Assembly: GCA_029449245.1 (NCBI GenBank)
Contig: JANATF010000001.1
Span: 992,001-1,056,000, forward strand
Direction of reading: 5' to 3'
Origin: Mortierella alpina
Lineage: Eukaryota > Mortierellomycota > Mortierellomycetes > Mortierellales > Mortierellaceae
DNA: 64,000 bases
Shown: in pieces, positions 1 to 10,400 of the stretch
How the letters are laid out: each line of letters starts with the position of its first letter
How positions within the stretch are numbered: position 1 is the stretch's first letter
Position numbers and translations under genes: made by a program
The notes under the pieces: generated by a model
Seen by the model: the letters and a program-made list of their open reading frames with translations, nothing else
Told to the model about the DNA's origin: nothing
Databases searched by the model: none

Positions 1-226
1 CCTCTACCACGTATTACATCCTATCACAACGCCCAGTAGTTACTTTTTAGACCCTTGAACCTCTTGAGGCTCAGGAATCTCCAGGCGGCCCAGCAGAGCG
101 CAAAGCCGACAGATATCACAGCAGCACGAGAAGCGTGTTGCCGTACAGCGCGAACGAGGGGAAGACAGAGAACTCGGTCCAAGGCACGGTCAAGAGATTG
201 GGCCACATAAACCCGAGCACGAAACC

Positions 227-3200
227 ATGACAGCCTCCCCGCGCTCTGCACCCTCGTCTTCTGTCGCCGCGTCGTCCTCGTCGACCATGCTTCCCTCTGC
301 CAGAAGCGCGACTGCAGCCTCGCTGTCCAACTCTACGGGCCATGGACACGCGCACCTGCAGCATGCCATGCACACCCCTGATGCTGCTTCGCCCTTACCC
401 GTGGCCCATGCGCTTCCTCACTCCCAGCACCAGCTCTACTCACCGCCCAATTCGGTCTCGTCCATCTCGACCTACTCACCCTCCTCTACCAGCGAATCGC
501 CCTCTGGCCACCAGCTCCGAAACCAGCACAGTCGCGCTTCTCACTATCAGCGTCTGACCACATCGTACGCAAATCCTTCCTATCAGCATGACACGTTCCC
601 GTCCTCTGCGCCTGCCGATTCGTCCCCTCGCTCCTTCTCCAGATCCACCTATGACCAGGACAAGTACCCGCGCCAGGAGCTCAGCCCGTCTTCATTTGTG
701 CAGCCCAGCCCACGTCGGCACCATTACCAGCTTCATCAGTCCTACCCTACATCAGCGTACCCAAGTGGTGGGTATAATGAATACAGAAAGGAGTACGAAA
801 GAACACCTCCGCCCTTGTCAGGCTTGCATGAGGGCATTAACGCCGACATCAGCAGCAACCTGCCTGAATACTCATATCCAATGACACCCTCGCAGCGGCC
901 ACGGCGACTGCCTCAGCGTCCTATTCACCATCATCACTACGACCAGCTGCACCACTATCGACAGTATGAACCCCAGCACGAGCCAGAGCAGGATTTCTAC
1001 GATCAAAGCGCTCAAAGGTCTCGGAGTCATCACTCCTTGCAACAAGAGCAAGCCACGAAGCTTCTGCAACAGCAGCAACACAACAAGATCCCTCCACCTA
1101 TTCGCACAAAATGGAGTGACGATAGAATCACACGCGAATGCCCGCCTCTTACCTTCCAGAGCGGGTCGAATGTATCCCTAGGCTTCCGTAGTACCGACTG
1201 GATGTCACCCGCGACGCCTCGATCGACGCAGATACAGGGATCCGTTTTGTATCAGTCCTCAGCCGACCCGTACCCCATGGTCGACTCTCCTGTGGACTTT
1301 CGAGAACCCCGTGGGGTTCAGCACAGTTTTAACAATATGCCCCGGAAGAAGTATGAACGAGAGGACGATGACATGGAGCATTGCTCGGAGCAAGAAGATA
1401 CTTGCCTACGCGAGTTTGATGATGGCGACGAGGATGAGGATGAGGATGAAGCATACATGGCGTCCCAAGGCAAGAGGCAACGTCTGAGTGCGAGTGATGC
1501 TGCACTGACATCTTTTGGCAGCCAACTCTCTTTAACGTCTCCCACGTATAAGATCACACCTGGTCACGCCGGGTCGTCTGGTAAGGAGAAGGCCCACAGG
1601 CACAGTGCGGAAGGAGAAAGAGACGACGACCATGGACCGAGTACCGTCGCTTCTTCGTCGAGTAGCCGCAAGCCAAGTGTCTCCAGTAGTCTTCAAGGTG
1701 ATGAGCGACCCGCTCTCAAGGGAAAAAAGACCAAGACTACCGCACCGAAGCGCGCTCCACGCAGTTCCCTTCAGCCTGGAAATGCAATGGACCCGTAAGG
1801 AACTGGTTTTTCTTTTGTGGGTGTAAAGACGGTTTGACCTCCGCGTAGATCATGCACTGATCTTCTTTTACCTTATGGCTCTGTAGATTGAACGATGAGG
1901 GTCAAACTGGAACGGGGGCCCAGTACCTGACAGGAAAAGGCCTTCGCATTTATTCCCAACGCGTTTGCGAACGCGTCGAGGCTAAAGGGTCGACCTCGTA
2001 CAATGAAGTAATGTGCCATGACAAGTGTAAAATTTTGTTTGCTTCTGCGAGGGATGAGATTGCACGTCAAGATTCGCTTACATTATGTCCTTTTCTCTCT
2101 ACCACTATAACCTATAGCTTGTGCATGAGCTAGTCGGTGGGAAGGCCGGTGAGCTTGTGGAAGACACACCCGAAGTACCGGGACAAGAGGTTAGTATGAA
2201 AAGAAGAGCGGCGCTCTCTCACACTGCCTCTCTCTCCATCTCTCGTTTTTCACATGAGCATTAATCTTAACGCGCTGCATATTGTCCTGCGCATTCCAAT
2301 AGAACATTCGTCGACGCGTGTACGACGCACTGAATGTTCTTCAATCCTTGGATATAATATCCTTTGACAACAAGGATATTCGTTGGGTGGGAATTGAGGA
2401 ATCTAGAGTCGTACAAGAGGTCTCAAGGCGCTCCGCAGTTCAAGTCGTTGCTCAAGGATGCCCATCCCATCACGAAGGAGATGATGAGAGCGAAGAGCCT
2501 GAGGATGACGATATGGAGATTGAAAAGTTACAGGTAACGATCAAGCTTCAGAAGACGCTACGGAGCAATGAATGCAGAGCTATACTCATTCTCTTTGAAA
2601 ATTGATTAGAAAGAGGTTGATGCCATGAAGCTGCGAAATGAGCTTGTCCAAGCTCAACTTCAGGACCAAGTGACAAGGGTAAGAGCCATGAATAGGTTCT
2701 GCTTGGGCGTCTTCAGAGCACACTCGACATTGCCATGGTCTGTATCACTAATGCAGTCTAGTTTTCATAGCATGTGCAAGTTTTGAACCTTGTTAAACGG
2801 AACAAGCGAAGGGAAGCTAAAGAGCAAGAACGGGAAGAACGCAGAAGACAGCGCAGGGAGGACAAGCGTACTCGTGCTGTGTTGACTGATCAAGATCCAT
2901 CCATGACCGATGTTGTGCCCCTGAGCTCCAGTGATCTGAACGAGGAGCCACGTCGTAGATCTGAGCGCCGCCCACGCCACCGATCCCCTCGTCTGGAGGC
3001 AGGGAGAAACGGCGAAGGGGAAATGGAGGAAGAAGAAGAGGAGGATGAGGAATCCCGTCGAAGACGTAAGCAAGAACGAAGAGAGCGGCGTGAACGTAAA
3101 GAGAAACGAGCACAGAGGCGCCTCGAGAAGGAGAAGGAGCATAGCAAGATCCAACTGCCGTTTGTGGTGGTGCGCATGCCCGGATATGCTAGTCAGAGCT

Positions 3201-3766
3201 CTGATTCTGAGGCCAGTATCTCTGTTGTCCGCCGAGTTCGAGATGAGCAAAAGTCAAGGAGAGGGTAAGGCTATTCGACGAGTTGTGCACACCACGCTGA
3301 ATCACGTTTGCCATTGCCAGCATCAGTTCTTGCTAACAGCCATTATTGTTTCCTCGACTTGCATCCCAATAGCAACAAGGGCAGAAAGGATGGCGTAGTA
3401 GGTGGTGAAGGGACAACCATGGTCGAGATCAAGATCCCTCAGCAAGAGGACGTGAGCATCATCTCGGACACTGAGATTCTCGGCGACCTGGGCTACAATA
3501 CCGTGGAGCTTGATGAGCTGCAGGCTATGCTTCCCCCAAATCTGATGGACAATGTTCAGTACGCCGTCAGCCTTGAGGATAACCAGGAACGTATTAGGCC
3601 CTCCAGTCAACGTAGGCTTCAGGCATCCCTTGGCGCGTCTGCTGTCGTTGCTGGCGTTTCGACTATGGACCTGAATTCTTCTCCACTCACCAGTGTCACT
3701 GTACGGGGCGGATTCGAGCGAGAAATCGTCCGCGCTGCTAGTGAGGGCGCCTCGTCGTCTGCGTAA
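227..3766 (+). CDS. Transcription factor DP (E2F dimerization partner) homologue
   Basis: DP proteins pair with E2F and bind promoters of G1/S cell-cycle genes. The modelled exons are 227-1794, 1887-2007, 2118-2189, 2303-2533, 2610-2678, 2771-3264 and 3373-3766, which join in frame to 982 aa. Exon 2 gives GKGLRIYSQRVCERVEAKG followed by TSYNE, and exon 4 opens with NIRRRVYDALNVL. Both are hallmark segments of the DP winged-helix DNA-binding domain, here at about residues 540-625. RRRVYDALNVL is the DP signature within the E2F/DP family. Residues 1-520 are disordered and rich in Ser, His, Gln and Pro with an acidic run near 1430. The tail is charged (Arg/Glu-rich, possible coiled coil) and follows the heterodimerization region. 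The family call is firm. The start is less sure because the long low-complexity arm has other in-frame ATGs and only 226 bases precede it here. An E2F partner should exist elsewhere in the genome. Confidence 0.88.
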
Positions 3767-4343
3767 GCAGCTTTTTGCTTGTGTTGTTTTTTTTACTCCT
3801 CTACCACCACCAGCCAAGACCGCCCTGATTCCCATACAGCCCTTTGCTGGTTCCAGTCTAAATTTATAGCTCTGTACATGTACATTATGAAAAAACGCTT
3901 AGCCGTTGACCTCTGTAACATAAACGATAAAGCCGGTTAGAAAAGGGATGCCGTTTGAATCCAGACAGCGATGTGAGCACGACGGCCATGCGAACAAGAC
4001 AGCGATGTGAAGTGTGAAGAAGTAGCTTGGTCGTCCGAAAGTCTCTTTTTTCTCATCGATGCGCTGCGGTTGGCTGGCGATCATGCGTCCATTTGAATTT
4101 GGTGGCAAATGAAGCAGAGATCGTCTGTGGCGCACATGCCATATGCAAGGGCTTTTCTTATCTTTGGTCTTCTACGTTTTTGCGTCGTCTCGCTCTTCTT
4201 TGTCGCAGCCCCACCCTCCGCGCACTGTCCCATTCCATACTAGCCTGCCCAACCCATCCAGCTCCTGTACGCCCTCCCAACCTGTCGATCCCCAAAAACA
4301 CCAGGCAAGGAGCTGCTCTGCCTAGTCACTCCCGCACCTCTTC
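3767..4343. other. Intergenic: DP gene 3' end and kinase promoter
   Basis: This 577-base gap lies between two genes on the same strand. I find no coding frame with family features. The part just before the kinase ATG (about 4180-4340) is rich in C and T and poor in G, which is usual for promoters and 5' leaders in this window. Confidence 0.5.
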
Positions 4344-6425
4344 ATGAACCCACCCCACCGTCCAACAGATCCTTTCTCGCAAACACGCCGTAGTGACCAG
4401 CATGCCTCTCGCATCGAAGGCAACAAGGACTCACCGGCACAAGTATTAAACATGGACTCGGATGCTTCTGCGCCTCCGCAAAAGGAGGCAGCGGGAAGCA
4501 GCAACAGCAACGGTGCCACCTCAGGAGAACAGACAGACGACGAGCCCTTGGTGATCGTTGGCCGCGTTGCAGCAACACCAGCGCAGGATTCAGCTGATCT
4601 TGAGCATGAACCCGAAAGAGCACTCGCAGAAGGAGCTTTTACTCAGAAAGGCCACAGTCCGCACTCTCACCACCGCGCAAATATCACTGTCGATACCTCG
4701 CCCTCAGGCTTGCTGAGTGGGCCCTGTTTGACTCGCAGCTTTCGCGACCTGGCTTTGAGGAACACAGACTTAGATGCTGATCTGCTCAAGGATGAGGGCA
4801 GGGATTCTCAACCAGCCTTTTCTAAGACCTGGACGCCCTCCACAACTCACTCCTCACCATGGCGGTCAGCAGGGAAGAGTCAGTTGTCTCTTGGCCTGAG
4901 CAAACAAACGGAAACTCCTGCCGACAGTCCTGACGACAGGAGTTTATCTTTATCAACCCCATCCAACCATTCTGCAGCACCTTCACCTGATCCAGTTGCA
5001 ACAGCCCCATCAGAATCCGTCACCAGAAAATCGTCACTTTCTTGGGCTTTGCCGCCTCTGCCCAGGAACCGTTCATCTGTCATGGAATCGCAGGATTCGT
5101 TGTCGAAGGGCGCACCTAGTCCTCCTACGCGGGCGTTGTTAGGACAAGTCCCTGAATTGAATGGAACAGACGGGCACACCCCGAGTATACCGATCCATCG
5201 TTCATATCGCTCAAAGTCATTTTCATCGGTGTCTTCGCATGGGACGTTCGCGTCCTCCTTTGCCAGCGGGAACAGAAACATATCACCGGTTATGGTCACC
5301 TCATCATCGTATAGCTCACTTCCTTACAGCCCTGCAGTTGCATTTCTTTCTAATTTCGTGGACGTGACCGCACCCAGGATGGCACCAGATGAGGAAGGCG
5401 CGCACGTTGGAAACTATGTTATGGGCAAGGTAATTGGACACGGGGGATTTTCTGTGGTCCGAGAGGCGATATCTATTCAAACACCCGAGAAAGAAGATGC
5501 TCTGGCAGTCAAGGTGGCGGTCAAGATAGTCAAAACACAGACGGGCGCCTCGGACAATGAGCGCGTGCAGAAGATGCTGAACAGAGAGATCGCCATATGG
5601 AGCCAACTCTCGCACCCCAACGTCATCCCGCTCATCGCTATCGAGAAGCTGCCGACGGACACGTTCATATTCTGCGAACTATGTACAGGCGGGCACTTGT
5701 TGAACTTTTTGACTGCAAAGGAAGGTCCGCCGTGTACTCCAACCTCGCCCCAAGGGATTACCCATGGTGAGAATCAGAGTAGGATGATTTTCAATCAAGT
5801 GGCAGAGGCGATCCGTTACTTGCACGAGGACATGCGGATTGTGCACCGGGACATCAAGCTGGAAAACATCCTACGACACGAGAGTGGTATCTGGAAGATT
5901 TGCGACTTTGGTCTCGCTGAATATCAGGATGAGGACGCAGCCTGCTTCTTCGGGGACACGCTCGTGCCATCTTCAGAGCCAGCGTCACCCAGAGATGTGA
6001 CGATGACCACAGCAGGTGATACTGAATTGGCAGAGTGCGCAATTGTAGGAGGCTCTCTTGCGTATAGCTCACCGGAACAGCTCAGGTCTGACAAGCCATT
6101 GCGTTGTCCCTCAACGGACGTGTGGTCTCTCGGAGTTGTACTCTACGCACTGTTGACAGGACGACTCCCCTTCCAGGACGAGTACGAGCCCAGGTTGCAG
6201 TACCAGATTCTCAATGGCCGCTACGAGGAGCCTGTGGATTGTAGCGAAGAGGCGCGAGAGTTGTTGAAGCATATGTTCCGGTCCAAACCAGAGGAGCGCT
6301 GGCGCATTGGTCAAGTCAAGGAGAGTGCTTGGTGCAGGGGAACCACTGGTGGCGATGTGGAGCATGGTGGTGGGTGTCCCAGTAACATATCTGGTATCTT
6401 TTCCTCGTTCCGAAGCTCATCGTAG
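4344..6425 (+). CDS. Ser/Thr protein kinase with long disordered N-terminus
   Basis: This is a single open frame of 693 aa without an evident intron. Residues 1-350 are Ser/Pro-rich and probably disordered. The kinase domain covers about 357-670. It shows a glycine loop (IGHGGFSVV), the VAIK-type lysine in VAVKIVK, the catalytic loop HRDIKLEN near 500 and the magnesium motif DFG near 519. The P+1 region reads SPEQ where most kinases have APE. Helix F has DVWSLGVVLY, and GRLPF follows. The segment between DFG and SPEQ is about 50 residues, much longer than the usual 20-30, and holds acidic and Ser/Thr-rich sequence. The layout resembles the CAMK/SNF1-related kinases of fungi, but I cannot name the subfamily. 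The start at 4344 is the first in-frame ATG; one at 4452 is also possible. It would be a cytosolic or nuclear regulatory kinase. Confidence 0.85.
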   Translation: MNPPHRPTDPFSQTRRSDQHASRIEGNKDSPAQVLNMDSDASAPPQKEAAGSSNSNGATSGEQTDDEPLVIVGRVAATPAQDSADLEHEPERALAEGAFTQKGHSPHSHHRANITVDTSPSGLLSGPCLTRSFRDLALRNTDLDADLLKDEGRDSQPAFSKTWTPSTTHSSPWRSAGKSQLSLGLSKQTETPADSPDDRSLSLSTPSNHSAAPSPDPVATAPSESVTRKSSLSWALPPLPRNRSSVMESQDSLSKGAPSPPTRALLGQVPELNGTDGHTPSIPIHRSYRSKSFSSVSSHGTFASSFASGNRNISPVMVTSSSYSSLPYSPAVAFLSNFVDVTAPRMAPDEEGAHVGNYVMGKVIGHGGFSVVREAISIQTPEKEDALAVKVAVKIVKTQTGASDNERVQKMLNREIAIWSQLSHPNVIPLIAIEKLPTDTFIFCELCTGGHLLNFLTAKEGPPCTPTSPQGITHGENQSRMIFNQVAEAIRYLHEDMRIVHRDIKLENILRHESGIWKICDFGLAEYQDEDAACFFGDTLVPSSEPASPRDVTMTTAGDTELAECAIVGGSLAYSSPEQLRSDKPLRCPSTDVWSLGVVLYALLTGRLPFQDEYEPRLQYQILNGRYEEPVDCSEEARELLKHMFRSKPEERWRIGQVKESAWCRGTTGGDVEHGGGCPSNISGIFSSFRSSS

Positions 6426-7438
6426 CCACAGGGCGATTTGGATAATAAGAACGGCAAGGGATGGGATCTGATATGCAACACTTGCCCTCCTTAGCACCCC
6501 TCTTTCTCGTCTCTCTCTTTTCCCTCTCTCTCTCTCTCTGTTTTGACCATTGGCTTGTAAGGCGTACGCCAGTGAAGTTGCACCTGGCCCATGAATTGCG
6601 GACAAAAATGCAACTATTTGTTTCGAAGCCTCGGCCCAGCATCGAAACCCTATCGGTCCAGCAGGCAGGCTTCACCCTTGGCGACAATTATTTCTTTTAT
6701 AAATTGCATATGCCGGGTGTTGTATATACTTGCTGTGTGCCATGGATACATGGATACTGTTCCACATGCGCGCGCTGCGTCAAGTAGCCTGGTGGGGGGC
6801 CAATATCCCTGGATGAAGCTGGGCGTGCGGTGCTGGTGGTGAGAGCAGTCCGCGAGAGAGCTGGGGGCGCGATGGACTTGCAGGAGGATCTGGCGCAGGG
6901 CAGGGGCAGGTTCGAAATGAGCGCATCCCCTCCCTATGGTTCCACGAATCATAAGTATCTTGCGATGAAAAATTGTGTCAACAGACCCAACCCAACCCAC
7001 ACCACTCGAACCAGCCTTTTTTTTCCATCGCATTTCCTCCTCCGCTCTGCCCACTGTCCCTGGCCAACTCTTCTTTTCGTCCCTCCCTTCGCTTCCCTTC
7101 CCTGTCCACTTGTCCACTTTGACTTGTCCAGCGTGCTCTGCTCTCTGCCCTGCTCCTTCCTGCTCGTGCCTTCTTCACCTGTTGCTCACCTGTTGCTCAC
7201 CTTGGCCACCATTCTCGCTGTTCCCCTTCATTCCTCACGCGGCTGGAGCAGCACGTTGATCCTTATTCGTCCACACAGGACATACATTCTCGCTTTTACA
7301 GCTCATAAACGTAAATAGAGTAGTCAGTAGTCATTCCTGTTTTTTCTGCTTTTTTTTTGGCTCTTATTCCTTGCATCCCGGCTCATTCCAACGCTCCATC
7401 ATCAGCCATCTTCCTCCGCGCACCGACGCTGCCCTGCA
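6426..7438. other. Intergenic: kinase 3' region and promoter of the SET gene
   Basis: This is about 1 kb without a supportable gene. It holds a CT microsatellite at about 6505-6540. A strongly pyrimidine-rich stretch at about 7010-7260 has short direct repeats (the motif cacctgttgct occurs twice near 7180). Both look like promoter or 5' leader sequence for the next gene, whose ATG is at 7439. The open frames here translate to low-complexity Pro/Leu/Ser sequence and are not convincing. Confidence 0.5.
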
Positions 7439-10400
7439 ATGGCTGTCAAGGCAAAGAAAAGGTACACTACCTACTCACATGCAACCAGGCTCGCTGCCAT
7501 TTCCTTAGCCTCAGGGGTTTCAGCACAACACTCGTTGCATCCGAGGATGATTCTCTGGTGTTCGCTGCACAGGATCGGGCAATCTAAACAACGTGCCGTA
7601 GCAATTTAATCCGCACCCCTAGTTCTTGCATCCGGGGGTTCATAACTGATCTCGATGACGGCCAAGGATCCCTGCTTCCTTTAGTTGTTGAACAGCTTGC
7701 TGTGTGCCGTGGTAGAAGCGGCTCTCAACCACGCTTATGCTGACGTTGTCCTGAAATGCGAAAACTCACATTACTATTTTTCATACACATAGAAAACTCG
7801 CTGTTAGCAAGCGGAAGGAACGTGGAGCCAAAGGCGTGCAGGACAATGCTGAAGATGAGCTTCGGCGCGAGGAGGAGGAAATGCTTGCCATGACCCGGTT
7901 ACTGAAGCAGGTCGATGAGCAGCAAGTCCTCACGGTCACCAAGCAAATCCTTGTGGGAGCTTCCGCCACTACCAGCAGCGCTAGAGACGTCTCCTTGGAC
8001 GCGACAGAATCGCCTGATACGGCTGACACACTCCAGGTTGATTCTAATGGCTCGTCCTCGCAACAGCGGAAAGCCTCGGATCGCGGAACAGTGAAACCAT
8101 CGAAAGCGGTCAGCACTGCGAAGGCGCGTAAGCCTAGCAGCACGGTTACACCACGATCTGCTCGGACAAAGACAACTCTCGTTCCTTCGCGTACGTTCTG
8201 TTTTTCAAATGCATCAAAAGTTTCATTTTTGTTATTTCAACGAAAACACGATATGTCGTGTGATCACGCGACTGACGCGCTTTTTTTTCCTACTTTTCGC
8301 TCCTCAGTAGATGAGACTGGAGGGTCTTCAGCGTCTGTCTCGCTTGACAACACACCGGACCTCGCATCGAACAGAGACTCACCTGGCGATGAACAAGGCG
8401 GCGAGCGATGGTTAGCGGATCTCACAATGGCAAATATGCAAATGCAAAACCGCGCACACGAGAAGGAGGATCGGCAGCGATTGCATAACAAAGAAGCAGC
8501 GATGATGGTGACTTCTACTACGGGAGCGGCTACAGAAGCGAATGGAGACAATATCAATGGACTGGCCACTTCTCAAACAAAGCCGTCCGCTGTTCATTCA
8601 ACACACTCAGTTCTCTGCAGGATCGCGTCGACATCTCAATCGCGAAGTAGCAAATCAGAAGTTTTCGACAGACAGAACGGCGAATCGGTGCAGTCGTTGG
8701 CGACCGCTTCACCTGCACCATCCATCACATCCGAATCTCCAGTAGCAAATGGGGCATCGGTAGAGCCAGAGGGGTCTGAACCAAGCATACTTAGCAAAAG
8801 GCATATCCGCACTACCTTGAACCCTGACAGCCAAGCAATTGTGCCTGGCTTTGATATCCCTCTCGCCGCTCTCGCTAAGCAGCGTATGTCACATTCCGTC
8901 ATCAGCAGACAGGCCCGGAGCATCTACGCCCCAGATACAGCCAAGGCGTCCGAAACCGCTGAGCCAGACAAGCCCAAGAGACGTCCTGGACGACCACCTG
9001 GATACTTCCTGGGCCCAACCTCGTGTGCCTACTGCCGTCAACAACACCGTCGGTGCGACTATAATCAAGTATGCCACCGGTGCATCAAAGCTAAAATTCC
9101 TTGCGACCGCAGTGGTACGGTCGAGCGCCCGACCGTTATCGTTCGTGAGGCAAGATTGAAGGCGAAAGCAGAAGCGGCGGCAGCTTTAGCAGCAGCAGTG
9201 GCCGCAGGTTTCGTAATAGCACCTGAATCTAGACTCCGTCCTAGCACGCGTCCCGCATCCGCACAGCTTCTGATGGAGGAGCTAGAAGCTTTTGCCGAAT
9301 CCACGTCAGCATCGCAGACCCAAGACTCTGCTCAAGGTCTTAAGCGACGGCGCTCTATTACATCCAGTGCAGTGTGTAAAGACAACATTATCGAGGAGAG
9401 GGTGAAAAGGGTCGCGACAGCACGACCTGTGCAGAAGTTTGACCCCAACCAGTACCTCACGCCGCACGAGATTGCGTCACGCAAATACAGAGCCGGAGAG
9501 TTGTCAACGTATTGTGCAAAGAAGGGTACCAGCGTAACTTCAACTGACGAATCTCAGGACAAGGACACCACAGAGCTCGACGAGGCAGGAAGCAGCGGCG
9601 GCGTTGGCGGTAGTGGCGGCAGTGGTGAAAGCGCAGCGGAGAAGGCCAGGAGGGCAATGCAAAGATATTCAGTCTATACAGGAAAGAAAAGAGCACCAGG
9701 AAGACCGCCAGGAAGGAAGGCTGTACCGACGACCACAGATTTGACCCAAGCCAACCAAATCCTAGTCCTGTCTGAGGGGCAGTCTGTACCACCTACGGAT
9801 GATTTGGACCCAGTCAACCAAGCCGAATCCTCGTCTGAAGGGAAATCTGTAGCGACGACGACGACTCATTCAACCCCAACCAACCAGGCCGAACCCTCGT
9901 CTGGAAGGAAGTCTATAGCGACGACGACGACTCGTTCAACCCCGGCCAAGCAGGCCGAATCCTCGTCTGGAAGGAAGTTTGCGACAACGTCGACTCGTTT
10001 AACCCCAGCCAATCAGGTTGGATCTTCGTCGGGAAGGAGGTCTGTACCGACTCAGTTGACCCCTGCGAATCAAGTAGAATTCTTGAGAGCCCAGGGATCC
10101 TTGCCGCCCAGTAACCCGACAGAGATGATAAAGCGCGGACCAGGGCGGCCTCCATGGAAGAAACCTCCGCTGGAACCAGTTATTAAGCGGCCAGTCGGTC
10201 GCCCACCCAACTCTGTGAGGTACGCTCTCAACCCCAGCCTCATTCCGCCGCCAAAACCCGTGGACCCGAACTTTATCAAGCGGGGACCCGGCAGACCCCC
10301 CAAGGCATCCTTAGTTGCAGCCAGCAAATCCATTAGACCCCCTGCGTCATGTTCAAAGGCGGCCGAGACGTCCCGAACGTTGGGCCAGGCGAAGGATGTT

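Noticed and set aside
2765-3250. 161-aa open frame on the - strand in the DP gene
   Set aside because: It is the complement of the Arg/Glu-rich DP exon; the hydrophobic Leu/Phe/Ser sequence is a by-product of that bias.
6830-7318. 162-aa frame before the SET gene
   Set aside because: Low-complexity Leu/Ser/Pro translation of a CT-rich promoter; no homology features.
8191-8307. 39 extra codons in the ASH1-like protein
   Set aside because: The segment has no stop but starts with GTACGT, ends in a pyrimidine tract plus CAG, and encodes Phe/Ser/Cys sequence unlike its surroundings, so I treat it as an intron.
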